DNA from: an uncultured Bacteroidales bacterium | GTDB lineage: Bacteria > Bacteroidota > Bacteroidia > Bacteroidales > Muribaculaceae | Length of the DNA stretch: 64,000 nucleotides | Direction: 5' to 3' | NCBI GenBank assembly: GCA_902786725.1 | Contig: CADADP010000008.1 | Coordinates: 1 to 64,000 of the forward strand | In this document: positions 45,649-54,941 of the stretch, one piece after another | How the letters are laid out: each line of letters begins with the position of its first letter | How positions within the stretch are numbered: position 1 is the stretch's first letter | Notes under the pieces: generated by a model | What the model saw: the letters and a program-made list of their open reading frames with translations, nothing else | The model's database searches: none | Told to the model about the DNA's origin: nothing | Position numbers and translations under genes: made by a program

Positions 45649-47991
45649 TTATTTCAGTATTTTAAATTTTGCGAATTTGAGCAGAAGGGTTTTAATACCC
45701 ACATCTCCAAAATCTGCCATTATTTTGCTATTTAACGACGAATCCACTTCGGTAATCATGCCCGACCCGAATCGGTTATGCTGTATGCGCATGCCCACAG
45801 CCAGTTCTTCGGCATTATGAATAGTGAAGTCTGCATCGCCCACACTTGTTTGCGACTCTGCCGCAGGTGACACAGCCGGTGTGGTGGCCCTCGAAACCGA
45901 GCCACTGCTCGCGAAAATACTTCTGCGTAATGGCTCCGGCCTTGGTGCCTTAAACTGCGGAATCTGCATCGTATCGGTTTTCATCGATGTTTGTGAAACG
46001 TACAGATATTGCGGATCAATATCAGCCAGAAAACGGCTTCGTGTGCACATCTTTGTCTGTCCATTATGGTAGCGAGATGTAGCAAACGTTATGATACAGT
46101 TGGCCTTGGCTCTGGTAATCGCCACATAGAACAGGCGCCTTTCCTCCTCTATTTCGCTCAGGCTGTTGCAACTCATCGCTGAAGGGAATAGGTCTTCCTC
46201 AACACCCACAATAAACACATTCTTAAATTCCAGCCCCTTCGCTGCATGCACGGTCATAAGGGTCACGCAGTCGCCGTCGTTATCATTCGAGTCTTGGTCT
46301 GTGGCCAGCGACGCATCGGTCAGGAAATTAATCAGCTGGTGCGGCAAGCCTTCCTCTCTACTGCTTTCCACAAAGTCATGAATACCGGTTAGCAACTCCT
46401 GCAAATTTTCCTGGCGACTAATATTTTCCGGAGTATTATCAGTCATCAGCGACGATATCAACCCTGTTTCTTTAATTATATCATAAGCCGCATCGTAAGC
46501 GCTTTCTCCTTCGGCGTTAAACCGCATACAACGAAGCATCGTCTCACGAAACCGATTCAGTTTCGACTTCGTTCCGGCATTCACATTCAGCCCATGTCTA
46601 TCCGGCTCTAATATCACCTGCCACATACTAACGACATGCTCCATTGCACAATGCTGAATCTTAGCCAGTGTTGTGTCACCTATTCCACGCAGTGGATAAT
46701 TTATGATGCGACGCAAAGCTTCATCATCGTCAGGATTTATTGTAAAGCGGAAATAGCAGATTGCGTCCTTCACCTCTTTGCGCTGATAGAACGACAGTCC
46801 CCCATAGATGCGGTATGGAATAGAGCCGCCTCTATTTCCGTGCTTATCACGCTTGCCGCCATTTTTCAGCGCTTCCTCAAGCACCCTCGATTGTGCGTTC
46901 GTCCGGTATAGCACCACAAAATCCTCATATCTGTCGCCCTGCCGTGCCCTAATACTCGATATCCTATTTGCCACCACATAGGCCTCCTCATAGTCGGAGT
47001 AGCACTGTATCACCTGAAGCTTTGACCCTGGCTCATTCTCCGAAAACACATGCTTGGCTATCTGGTGCTTATTCTTCTGAATAAGCGAATTAGCCGCCTC
47101 AATGATATTCTGTGTTGACCGATAGTTTCGTTCCAACTTAAATGTCTTTAGGTCACTAAACGACTTCTTCAGGTTCAATATATTTGAAATATTAGCTCCG
47201 CGGAACGAGTAGATGCTCTGAGCGTCATCTCCCACCACACACACCTTGTTGTGTACCTTGGAAAGTTGCAGCACTATCAGATGCTGGGCAAAGTTGGTGT
47301 CTTGATACTCATCCACAAGAATATACTGGAAAAAGGTCTGATAACGCTCCCGCACCTCCGGAAAATCCCGCAGCAATATGTTTGTGTAGAGCAGCAGGTC
47401 ATCGAAATCCATGGCCCCGGCCACACGGCATCGCTTGCAATAGGTCTCGTAGATGAAATACGTCAACGGCCTATTTGCCCGGTTGTCGGTCTCGCGTAGC
47501 TCGCGATTATGGGCATAGTCCTCAGGCTGAATAAGCGCATTCTTCATATTCGAAAAGTGCGACTGAAGCGACGACGCACTATAATTCTTATCGTCCTTGA
47601 GCCCCATATCACGCAATATCAGCTTGATTAGCGACTTGGAATCACCGGCATCATAAATAGTGAAATCGCGTTTAAAACCCAGCAACTCCGCATTCGCATG
47701 GAGCAATCGCGAAAAAATAGAATGGAATGTTCCCATCCATAATTGCGAAGCCACACGCTTTCCAACCAGTGGCTCTATGCGCTCCTTCATCTCACGCGCT
47801 GCCTTGTTGGTGAATGTCAGAGCCAGTATCCTGCGCGGGTCGTAGCCCAGATTCAGCAGATGCACAATTTTGTAGGTCAGCACACGTGTTTTGCCCGAGC
47901 CGGCACCGGCTATCACCAGAGCAGGACCGTCAACATAGGTCACGGCAATTCGCTGCTGCTCATTAAGCATATCTAAGTAGTTATTCTCCAC
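45649..47991 (-). CDS. pcrA: UvrD/PcrA-type DNA helicase
   Basis: 780 residues of superfamily 1A. The Q-motif is NEQQRIAVTYVDGP, Walker A is AGAGSGKTRVLTYKI, DEYQDTN is motif II, the YRST motif follows, and VTLMTVHAAKGLEFKNVFIVG is late. The C terminus ends in a Tudor-like patch (GMRIQHNRFGSGMITEV) that binds RNA polymerase in PcrA. It unwinds DNA in repair and in removing stalled transcription. It follows the HsdR-N-like gene by 20 nt. Confidence 0.94.
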   Translation of the reverse strand: MENNYLDMLNEQQRIAVTYVDGPALVIAGAGSGKTRVLTYKIVHLLNLGYDPRRILALTFTNKAAREMKERIEPLVGKRVASQLWMGTFHSIFSRLLHANAELLGFKRDFTIYDAGDSKSLIKLILRDMGLKDDKNYSASSLQSHFSNMKNALIQPEDYAHNRELRETDNRANRPLTYFIYETYCKRCRVAGAMDFDDLLLYTNILLRDFPEVRERYQTFFQYILVDEYQDTNFAQHLIVLQLSKVHNKVCVVGDDAQSIYSFRGANISNILNLKKSFSDLKTFKLERNYRSTQNIIEAANSLIQKNKHQIAKHVFSENEPGSKLQVIQCYSDYEEAYVVANRISSIRARQGDRYEDFVVLYRTNAQSRVLEEALKNGGKRDKHGNRGGSIPYRIYGGLSFYQRKEVKDAICYFRFTINPDDDEALRRIINYPLRGIGDTTLAKIQHCAMEHVVSMWQVILEPDRHGLNVNAGTKSKLNRFRETMLRCMRFNAEGESAYDAAYDIIKETGLISSLMTDNTPENISRQENLQELLTGIHDFVESSREEGLPHQLINFLTDASLATDQDSNDNDGDCVTLMTVHAAKGLEFKNVFIVGVEEDLFPSAMSCNSLSEIEEERRLFYVAITRAKANCIITFATSRYHNGQTKMCTRSRFLADIDPQYLYVSQTSMKTDTMQIPQFKAPRPEPLRRSIFASSGSVSRATTPAVSPAAESQTSVGDADFTIHNAEELAVGMRIQHNRFGSGMITEVDSSLNSKIMADFGDVGIKTLLLKFAKFKILK

Positions 47992-48011
47992 TTACTTTTT
48001 CTCGTCTTTGG

Positions 48012-48464
48012 TTATACCAGTTTCCCATACGGCGGTATGTCGTGTAGAAATCTGTAACTGTTATTATCATAATCTATTTTGCAACAATAGTGGCTAATCC
48101 CGTTCGAGACAATAAGATACTTGGCATGTAGCACCATATTATAGCGCACTATCTGGTCAAAAGTTTGCTGGCTTATCTCTATCTCGGGCGCTTTATATTC
48201 CACTATAACTAGGGGGGCTCCCGCACGGTCGGTCACCAGCGTGTCGCATCTGCGCCTAAGCCCGTTTAGTGTCAGTGATATCTCATTACCCATCAGTCCT
48301 CGTGGAAAGCCACGCTCCTCAATAAGAAACCGAACAAAGTTCTGCCGCACCCATTCCTCTGGCGTAAGGGCCACAAAACGGCCGCGCAACTGGTCGAACA
48401 CCTGCTTCTGACCATCGCTCGCCATCTTAATTTTTAACTCGTATGAAGGCAGATTTAGCGTCAC
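48012..48464 (-). CDS. Stand-alone HsdR N-terminal-like nuclease-fold protein
   Basis: 150 residues matching the HSDR_N_2 family (type I restriction enzyme R-subunit N terminus). It has WVRQNFVRFLIEERGFPRGL, RRRCDTLV (the PD-ExK Asp) and LVIVEYKAPE (the ExK motif). No motor, M or S subunit is encoded nearby, so this is not a restriction system. The small protein is widespread in Bacteroidetes next to holA, which lies divergently here. The role is unknown, possibly DNA repair. It starts a minus-strand run with pcrA, nspC and the Dabb gene. Confidence 0.85.
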   Translation of the reverse strand: MTLNLPSYELKIKMASDGQKQVFDQLRGRFVALTPEEWVRQNFVRFLIEERGFPRGLMGNEISLTLNGLRRRCDTLVTDRAGAPLVIVEYKAPEIEISQQTFDQIVRYNMVLHAKYLIVSNGISHYCCKIDYDNNSYRFLHDIPPYGKLV

Positions 48465-48488
48465 GTCTCCTATCTTCTAAAACAAATA

Positions 48489-48496
48489 CAAAGATA
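48489..48496 (-). promoter_or_regulatory. -7 box upstream of the HsdR-N-like gene
   Basis: The minus strand reads TATCTTTG, 24 nt before the ATG. TTTG lies 24 nt further upstream, slightly long for a -33 box. Confidence 0.5.
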
Positions 48497-48568
48497 ACAC
48501 TAATTTTACGAATTGACTCCCAAATCGCCACGAAAAGATATCATTCTTCTAAAGTTGTATTGTGCATG

Positions 48569-48600
48569 TTTGCTCAGCTGAATAAATTGTTGTAAATTTG
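48569..48600 (+). promoter_or_regulatory. Promoter of holA
   Basis: TTTG (48569-48572), 20-nt spacer, TAAATTTG (48593-48600). The leader is about 37 nt. Confidence 0.8.
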
Positions 48601-48643
48601 TGAAAATATAACAAGCGTATAACGCGCCATTCCATAAAGAACT

Positions 48644-49687
48644 ATGGCAGAGAAGAAGGCAGAAATCACATATTCATCACTTATTAATGAGATTAATGCA
48701 GGCAAATTCCGCCCGGTTTACGTCTTGCACGGCGAGGAAGCATACTACATCGATAAGCTCATGGAGCTAATTGAAGCTAGCGCTCTCACTGAGGATGAGC
48801 GCGACTTTAACCTCACCATCGCGTATGGCAACGAAGCCGATGTCAAGGCACTTGTTGCACAGTGCAACAGCTTCCCTGTTATGGCTGAGCGGCAAGTGGT
48901 AATTCTTCGCGAAGCCCAAAATGTGGGAAAAGCCGGCAACAATAGTAGTCTCGACTATTTCTCATCCTACGTTTCACGGCCTCTCGAGAGCACCGTGCTC
49001 GTTATATGCTACAAGCACGGAACCATACCGGCCAAGAGCGAATTTATGACCGCGGCCAAGTCTAGCAAACCCTGCGCCATAATGGAGTCAAAAAAAGTCA
49101 CAGAATGGAACATTCGCTCTGTTATTGTGGACTATGTTAAAGCGGCTCAGTGCTCAATCGACGAGAAATCGGTCATCATGCTGCGCGACTCGGTGGGCAC
49201 CGACCTGTCACGCCTCTTCAGCGAAATCGACAAACTACTACTTTTAGTAGGTAACGACCGTAGCATCAGCCCGGAACTTATCGAGCGAAACATCGGAATC
49301 AGCAAGGACTTCAACAATTTTGAGCTTGAAGACGCTCTTATAAGGCGTGACGCCAATAAAGCCTTCAGAATCATAGATTACTTTGAGAAGAACCCAAAGA
49401 ACAATCCACCTATCGTTACTGTGGCCATGATTTACGGCTTCTTTTCCAATCTGCTTGTGGCGTCCACGCTCAAGGACAAGTCTCCTCAAGCCATTACGGC
49501 CGAACTCAAGGTCAGCCCGTTCCGAGCCAAAAAGATTGTGGATGCCATGTCGCGCTATCGTACTGTCTCGTGCGTCAACATAATAAGTTTCCTCCGCCAG
49601 TGCGATGCCAAAATGAAAGGCATCAACTCGCGCCAAGATAGTTATGCTCTTCTTCGGGAACTCATCTACAAGATGCTACACTCATAA
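48644..49687 (+). CDS. holA: DNA polymerase III delta subunit (clamp loader)
   Basis: 347 residues. It starts with the HolA opening RPVYVLHGEEAYYIDKLMELI and has VVILREAQ and a late LLRELIYKML, with an overall AAA+-like layout lacking a functional Walker A, as expected for delta. It opens the beta clamp (dnaN product) during loading. It is divergent from the HsdR-N-like gene and convergent with the PorT-like gene. Confidence 0.93.
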   Translation: MAEKKAEITYSSLINEINAGKFRPVYVLHGEEAYYIDKLMELIEASALTEDERDFNLTIAYGNEADVKALVAQCNSFPVMAERQVVILREAQNVGKAGNNSSLDYFSSYVSRPLESTVLVICYKHGTIPAKSEFMTAAKSSKPCAIMESKKVTEWNIRSVIVDYVKAAQCSIDEKSVIMLRDSVGTDLSRLFSEIDKLLLLVGNDRSISPELIERNIGISKDFNNFELEDALIRRDANKAFRIIDYFEKNPKNNPPIVTVAMIYGFFSNLLVASTLKDKSPQAITAELKVSPFRAKKIVDAMSRYRTVSCVNIISFLRQCDAKMKGINSRQDSYALLRELIYKMLHS

Positions 49688-49761
49688 TTCCAAGACCTCT
49701 CTCACACGCTCAAGTGCTGGAGCATTTCGCCTTCAAATCATACGATACAATCCACGACCAC

Positions 49762-50469
49762 TTATTTTATGCGGAAGTAATAACCCAGGGTCACCAGAAT
49801 ACTCATCCCCGATGACGCCGAGAACGGAGCGGCGGCATCATGGCTGAACACATCGTGCAACCCGTAATAGAATCGCCCCTCAAGCACCACCGAGTGCTTG
49901 CCTCCCATAATCAGCTCCATACCGGCACCTGCGGTGATGCCATAGTCAAATTTATATTCCACCGGAATCGTAAACTGGTCGGTGTTTCGGCCTATCACAA
50001 ACTCGTCGGCCACAGTTTTCCAATTTTGGTAATCAAAGTTTGAACTTGTGCTCTGACTTATCATGAATGCTATTTCGGGACCCAAATTAAAAAAGCCGTG
50101 AAACTTACTGCTGCCAAAGTAGATATGAGTCAGCACCGGCAGTTGCAGGTAGGTAAATCGACGTGAATATCTCAGCGCGCTTCCCTCGAATTTTTCCTTC
50201 CAGCCTCGCTGCTCCACATTAAGCTCTGCTATAATCCCAAAGTGACGCTCTTCCATATAGCGGAATGTCACTCCGGCCATCGCGCCAAGTAGCATAGTTT
50301 GTGGCACACTTGGATTAAAATTCAGTTTCGATAGCGTAATACCCGACTTACCGCCTATCGCAATATTCGACTCATAATGCGTCTGTCCGTTCGCCACTAA
50401 GCCGGAACATAGTGCCACCAACACCGTCAAGCCGACCATCAACCGCTCTATACCGTGACTATTCCTCAT
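49762..50469 (-). CDS. PorT-like outer-membrane beta-barrel protein
   Basis: A 235-residue protein with a signal peptide (about 1-29, ends VANGQ) and an eight-stranded-type barrel pattern (KSGITLSKLNF, AGVTFRYMEERHFGIIAELNVEQRGWKEKF) ending in a YYFRIK strand. This is the porin-family/OMP_b-brl_2 group that includes PorT of the type IX secretion system; orthology to PorT is not proven here. Its ATG overlaps the stop of the LysM gene (ATGA), so the two are co-translated. Confidence 0.82.
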   Translation of the reverse strand: MRNSHGIERLMVGLTVLVALCSGLVANGQTHYESNIAIGGKSGITLSKLNFNPSVPQTMLLGAMAGVTFRYMEERHFGIIAELNVEQRGWKEKFEGSALRYSRRFTYLQLPVLTHIYFGSSKFHGFFNLGPEIAFMISQSTSSNFDYQNWKTVADEFVIGRNTDQFTIPVEYKFDYGITAGAGMELIMGGKHSVVLEGRFYYGLHDVFSHDAAAPFSASSGMSILVTLGYYFRIK

Positions 50470-52484
50470 CGTGCTATGTCAAGTATGGTTTTATCCGGCG
50501 CAAAGTGTATTATGTCCACCGAGTTGTTGATAAAACCGCCCCAGTTACTTATGCGCTGAAACTTAAAGTTCGTCTGAATGCCGTCGAACTGCTCTGTATC
50601 CTCTTCAAACGACGCGCTCTTGCTCATCTTGCTTATGATATAGTGTGCTACATCGAATCCCAGCAAGCCCATCGTAGGCGCGGTATAAAGCATCGACTCA
50701 TTGAACATATTGTTATAACGGCGCTCTATCTCACGGTAACGATAACCGCGCGAATTAAAGAAACGAGCATAGATATACGTGTCTATCTCCATCATATCTT
50801 CCTGATAATCGCGCAAATACAAACTGTATTCAGGGTGCCCGAACAGCACCAAGTCACAATCAAAACGGTCGGTTTTCGCCTTCTTCAGTGCTTTTATCAC
50901 CTTGCCTAGTAGCGACTTGGAACCGGATGTGGGGACAAACACATATTTTATCCCCGGGTCCATATATTTCGATAAATTGGCAAACGTCAACTCATGGATA
51001 ATGGTCAACTTGTTGGTCTTGAATCCCACGTCATTTATGTGACGCTCCAGTTCACCGAATATGTCATCGTCCTGCACCTCTGGGTCATCCAGGAATATCA
51101 CAGAATAACCACTGAACTGCTTATCGAACCATTCGGCCACGTTTCCCACAAGATAAGACGATGGAATGTTCAGTTGAAACACGCGTGGGTTCTCCAGATA
51201 ATCCTCATTTTTCAGTGTAAAGCAGTTGAGTATGTTAATCCCGTTTTTCTTTCCGAACTCATTCACTCTGGCAAGTTGCTTGGGTTCGCCGGGAGCTATT
51301 ATGAAGTCCAACTGTTTCAATTCGGGCAGTTCCAGTATGCTGTCGGTCTTGTTTAGGTTATGCTCCGTGTCATAGACCGAAAGTTTGATTTTCTTGTCGG
51401 TCACGCGCCTCACGCTGTCTATACCCAGCAAGAAACCTCTATAAAATTCAGAGTAGAGTAGGGCCTGCTTGGGCGGCACCTGCTTGTGCAATTGGAATGG
51501 CAATATAATGCCCAGATTTATCTCTCCATTAGGCTTAATGTTATTGATACCATTATAGATGGTGTCAATCTTGCTCGCATACGTTTGCTCCAGTTCCTTT
51601 TCCGATATGTTCTTCTGCTCCACATACACCGTCTCAGTGCTGTTCTTGGGCACATACACTATCTTACCCTTCTTCGGCTGCTCCATGCCTGGATTCGCGG
51701 CTTGCAACGTAGCCACGCTTATGCCGTAGAGTTGCGCTATCGAGTTGAACGTGTCACCTTTCTTCACCTCATGCGTATAGAACTTAGTCACATCCTTTTC
51801 CACCATTATGGGACGCGATGAATTGGGCATCACTTTTATCACGTCGCCTGCCAGAAAATGCTCGGGCGACACACCGGGGTTCAGGCTCAACAGTCCCTCA
51901 ATCGTCGTGTTGTATTTCTTGGCAACACTGTAGAGCGACTCACCACGCACTATCGTGTGAAAAATAAGCTCCGGCTGCTCCGGTTGGCTCACCCGTAGCG
52001 GAGTCTCGTTTTCAGACTTGCCGTTTCTCGGTTGTGGTATGTATATCGTTTCTCCGGCTCGCAACGCACCGTCACTACTGGGATTGGCCGCCAAAATCTC
52101 GGCCTCGCTAACCCCATAATTCTTCGATATGCCATATAGGGTCTCACCTTTCTGCACTGTATGTACCACTGTCTCACCGGTCGATGTCAGCAGCGTCGCC
52201 TGAGGTGCGCCTGTCTTATCTTTCGAGAACTCACTCACGGGGAAGAACAGTAGCTGCTTATTCACAAACCCATCTGCCACCGACGGGTTATACTTCAGTA
52301 TCTCTTCAGTGGTTATTCCCAGCTGCTTTGCCACACCGTGTATGGTCTCTTTCTTCTTTACTTGGTAGAAATAATACCTATTACCATTCACTTCTTTTAT
52401 CGGCAGACTCAACTGAGACCACGCGCCAAGATTGCCCGTGATAACAAGCAGTGCTATAGCCAACAAACGTATTTTGCGTATCAT
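50466..52484 (-). CDS. LysM-repeat protein with periplasmic-binding-like domain
   Basis: 672 residues. A signal peptide (about 1-23) is followed by four LysM repeats (about 32-82, 110-155, 172-220, 228-280; for example HTVQKGETLYGISKNYGVSEAEILAANP). The C-terminal part (about 315-670) looks like a type I periplasmic-binding fold (INLGIILPFQLHKQ, FIIAPGEPKQLARV, LVLFGHPEYSLYL). It probably binds peptidoglycan and senses or docks a partner, perhaps the co-translated beta-barrel protein. Confidence 0.88.
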   Translation of the reverse strand: MIRKIRLLAIALLVITGNLGAWSQLSLPIKEVNGNRYYFYQVKKKETIHGVAKQLGITTEEILKYNPSVADGFVNKQLLFFPVSEFSKDKTGAPQATLLTSTGETVVHTVQKGETLYGISKNYGVSEAEILAANPSSDGALRAGETIYIPQPRNGKSENETPLRVSQPEQPELIFHTIVRGESLYSVAKKYNTTIEGLLSLNPGVSPEHFLAGDVIKVMPNSSRPIMVEKDVTKFYTHEVKKGDTFNSIAQLYGISVATLQAANPGMEQPKKGKIVYVPKNSTETVYVEQKNISEKELEQTYASKIDTIYNGINNIKPNGEINLGIILPFQLHKQVPPKQALLYSEFYRGFLLGIDSVRRVTDKKIKLSVYDTEHNLNKTDSILELPELKQLDFIIAPGEPKQLARVNEFGKKNGINILNCFTLKNEDYLENPRVFQLNIPSSYLVGNVAEWFDKQFSGYSVIFLDDPEVQDDDIFGELERHINDVGFKTNKLTIIHELTFANLSKYMDPGIKYVFVPTSGSKSLLGKVIKALKKAKTDRFDCDLVLFGHPEYSLYLRDYQEDMMEIDTYIYARFFNSRGYRYREIERRYNNMFNESMLYTAPTMGLLGFDVAHYIISKMSKSASFEEDTEQFDGIQTNFKFQRISNWGGFINNSVDIIHFAPDKTILDIAR

Positions 52485-52514
52485 AACTTATTTCGTAATA
52501 ATTGTTTTCGGTTG

Positions 52515-52522
52515 CAAAAATA
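52515..52522 (-). promoter_or_regulatory. -7 box upstream of the LysM gene
   Basis: The minus strand reads TATTTTTG, 30 nt before the ATG and after the dnaG stop, so the LysM/PorT-like pair can be expressed independently of dnaG. Confidence 0.5.
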
Positions 52523-52557
52523 GTGATTAATTCGCATTTAACCCAAATCGGCGACAA

Positions 52558-54780
52558 TTATATCGGATTCACCACTCTATCGCCTATCAACTTTGCCAAC
52601 TCGCGGCGACGCTGATATAGCTCGTTAAGCCGCTCCAACTGGTCCTTGGTATCACCGCCCGAAGCTCGCATCTCCTCCTGTATATCCATTATGTGACATT
52701 GCACTATGGCGTTTTTCCAGTTATTTATCGCCTCCGGCACAAGCACAAAAAGACGCTCATAATCGGTCTGAACGTGAGCGAATTTCGTGTGAATCTGACT
52801 TAGCTGATACTTCTCGCTCACAAGATTTATCGCCGTCTTCCTCATCGCATCATCCTCAACCGAGCAGATGCGACGCTCAAAGAAATTAATACTGAATGTA
52901 GCTATTTTATCTTGCGTTTCAGCATATATCATCTCTTGCAGACTATTCTCCTCTTTCTCAATATCACTGTAACTCAGATTTCGGTCGCGCAATTCTGCCA
53001 CTCCTTCTTCAAAACGCTGCTTCATCTCCTGCTCAAGTTTAACATTAAGCTCATTCAGCGACGTGTAGTAGTCGGGAAGGATCTGCAGAGCGTACTGGAA
53101 TATCTGCTTGAACACCGGGTGCGTGAACTCTATATTGTCACCGGTGAGCTCATTGTTCACGTATTCCACCACTGTCGTCGCTCGCTCCGTGCCATCGGCA
53201 TACTGCGTGTTACAAAAATAGCACATGCCAAACTTGGCCACATAGCGAATCAAGTTCTCTTCTTGCGGATACAGGAGCCGTTCGTGTTTGCTCTTGGCCG
53301 TGCCTATATGTGCCTCGTGCTGTTGCGCCCCATGCATTATCGTTGGTGGCATATCCGGAGAGGGTGGGGTGGACGGAGCTGCTTCCACTGGCGCGCCGGT
53401 ATCAATTCCGTTCTCCGCGGTCCCCCCCTGGCGGTTCTCTTTGCTTTCGGTCCGCTGGCGGCGCTTGTATTCTTCCTCGCGCTGCTTGTTTCGCATCTTA
53501 CCAATCTCGCTCAGCAGAATTGTCTCTTGAACATCAAGCATACGGCTACATTCTTTGGCATAGATTGCCCGCGTTATCTGCGATGGTATCACCGATATTG
53601 ATTTCACCACATCTGCAACCACCTGCGCTTTCTTTATCGGATCGTTTTTGGCGTCACTAAGCAGTATATTCACCTTGAAAGTAATGAAATCAGTCTCTGC
53701 ATCCGTTATGAATTGCTGTAATTCCGACGCGCTGTGAGTCCGTGCAAAGCTGTCTGGGTCCTCGCCATCAGGCAGCAAGGCCACCTTCACATTCAGGCCC
53801 TCGGCAAGCAGCATATCTATCCCTCTGAGCGAAGCGTGAATACCGGCCGAGTCGCCGTCGTATAATACCGTTACATTATCGGTAAAGCGGTGTATCATTC
53901 TCACTTGCCCGTCGGTAAGCGACGTACCGGACGATGCCACAACGTTCTGTATCCCCGACTGATACATCGATATCACATCAAAGTAGCCTTCCACCAAGTA
54001 GCATTTATCCTGCTTGCTAATCTCTCGCTTGGCTTGAAAGATACCGTACAACTCTCTATTCTTTACATAAAGTATCGACTCCGGTGAATTAAGGTACTTG
54101 GCGTGATCCTGTTTCAGAGTCCGCCCGCCAAACCCTATCACCTTGCCGGCTATGTTGATAAACGGGAACATCACCCGCCCGCGAAATCGGTCAAACCCGC
54201 CGCCATGATTATCGTCGGTGCACACTCCTGTACTGAATAGGAATTTGCGATTATAACCCTTGCCGGTCGCCGCGTCATACAGCGCCGTGCGATTATCGGG
54301 AGAGTAACCCAAATGAAACGTTTTTATCGTTTCGTCCGACAAACTTCGTTCATAAAAGTATGTCAGACCTATGTTTCGCCCGTCATCAGTATTGTGCAAC
54401 GTATCCTCAAAAAACTGGTTGGCAAATTCATTCACCACCAGCATACTCTCGCGCTCGGTCTGCTGCTGTTTTTCCTCATCGCTCAATTCACGCTCATGCA
54501 CCTCTATATGATATTTCTTCGCAAGGTATTTCAGCGCCTCCACATAAGTCATGTGCTCGTGCTCCATCACAAAGTTCACCGCACTTCCTGCCTTGCCACA
54601 CCCGAAACACTTATAGATCCCTTTCGCCCGTGACACAGAGAACGACGGTGTCTTCTCGTTATGGAACGGACACAGACCCGTATAATTGCTTCCGCGTCTC
54701 CGCAAACTCACGAAATCCGAAACAACATCCACCACATCGGCGGCATCCAGTATCTGGTTTATTGTGGCCCTGTCTATCAT
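52558..54780 (-). CDS. dnaG: DNA primase DnaG
   Basis: 740 residues. The CHC2 zinc finger has Cys37, His40, Cys58 and Cys61 (LCPFHNEKTPSFSV to YKCFGCGKAG). The catalytic core has the FGGRTLKQDHAKYLNSPES motif and a Toprim site YLVEGYFDVISMYQSG with VTVLYDGDSAGIHA. A Pro/Gly-rich linker (about 445-490) precedes the C-terminal helicase-binding domain. It makes RNA primers at the fork. Its promoter overlaps a duplicated 50-bp element. Confidence 0.96.
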   Translation of the reverse strand: MIDRATINQILDAADVVDVVSDFVSLRRRGSNYTGLCPFHNEKTPSFSVSRAKGIYKCFGCGKAGSAVNFVMEHEHMTYVEALKYLAKKYHIEVHERELSDEEKQQQTERESMLVVNEFANQFFEDTLHNTDDGRNIGLTYFYERSLSDETIKTFHLGYSPDNRTALYDAATGKGYNRKFLFSTGVCTDDNHGGGFDRFRGRVMFPFINIAGKVIGFGGRTLKQDHAKYLNSPESILYVKNRELYGIFQAKREISKQDKCYLVEGYFDVISMYQSGIQNVVASSGTSLTDGQVRMIHRFTDNVTVLYDGDSAGIHASLRGIDMLLAEGLNVKVALLPDGEDPDSFARTHSASELQQFITDAETDFITFKVNILLSDAKNDPIKKAQVVADVVKSISVIPSQITRAIYAKECSRMLDVQETILLSEIGKMRNKQREEEYKRRQRTESKENRQGGTAENGIDTGAPVEAAPSTPPSPDMPPTIMHGAQQHEAHIGTAKSKHERLLYPQEENLIRYVAKFGMCYFCNTQYADGTERATTVVEYVNNELTGDNIEFTHPVFKQIFQYALQILPDYYTSLNELNVKLEQEMKQRFEEGVAELRDRNLSYSDIEKEENSLQEMIYAETQDKIATFSINFFERRICSVEDDAMRKTAINLVSEKYQLSQIHTKFAHVQTDYERLFVLVPEAINNWKNAIVQCHIMDIQEEMRASGGDTKDQLERLNELYQRRRELAKLIGDRVVNPI

Positions 54781-54805
54781 ACAACTTTAATACGCTTTCA
54801 ACCCA

Positions 54806-54837
54806 CAAAGTTACGGATAATCGAGTGCAGAACAAAA
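54806..54837 (-). promoter_or_regulatory. Promoter of dnaG
   Basis: On the minus strand TTTTG (54837-54833), a 19-nt spacer and TAACTTTG (54813-54806). Most of it lies in the left copy of the 50-bp direct repeat. Confidence 0.82.
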
Positions 54838-54859
54838 AGAATTTATTCTTTTTTTATGC
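54810..54859. repeat. 50-bp direct repeat, copy 1 (at dnaG promoter)
   Basis: Identical over 50 nt to 54892-54941. It contains the -33 box and most of the spacer and -7 region of dnaG plus an AT-rich palindromic core (AAAAAGAAT / ATTCTTTTT). It could be an attachment-site duplication left by an integrated element. Confidence 0.85.
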
Positions 54860-54885
54860 CGAGAGCAAAGTAACTTCGGCATTTT
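54853..54885 (+). terminator. Hairpin between the two 50-bp repeats
   Basis: ATGCCGA (54856-54862) pairs with TCGGCAT (54876-54882), with TTTT continuing after the 3' arm on the plus strand. It has terminator form on plus, but no plus-strand gene lies directly upstream. Confidence 0.4.
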
Positions 54886-54891
54886 GCCAAC

Positions 54892-54941
54892 GTTACGGAT
54901 AATCGAGTGCAGAACAAAAAGAATTTATTCTTTTTTTATGC
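54892..54941. repeat. 50-bp direct repeat, copy 2
   Basis: Exact copy of 54810-54859, 82 bp further on. Here the base past the repeat edge changes the -7 box to TAACGTTG, so this copy is probably not an active promoter. It supplies the last codons and stop of the phage-gene fragment. Confidence 0.85.

Noticed and set aside
48012..48464. Type I restriction system
   Set aside because: Only an HsdR-N-like fragment of 150 residues is present; no motor, modification or specificity genes are nearby.
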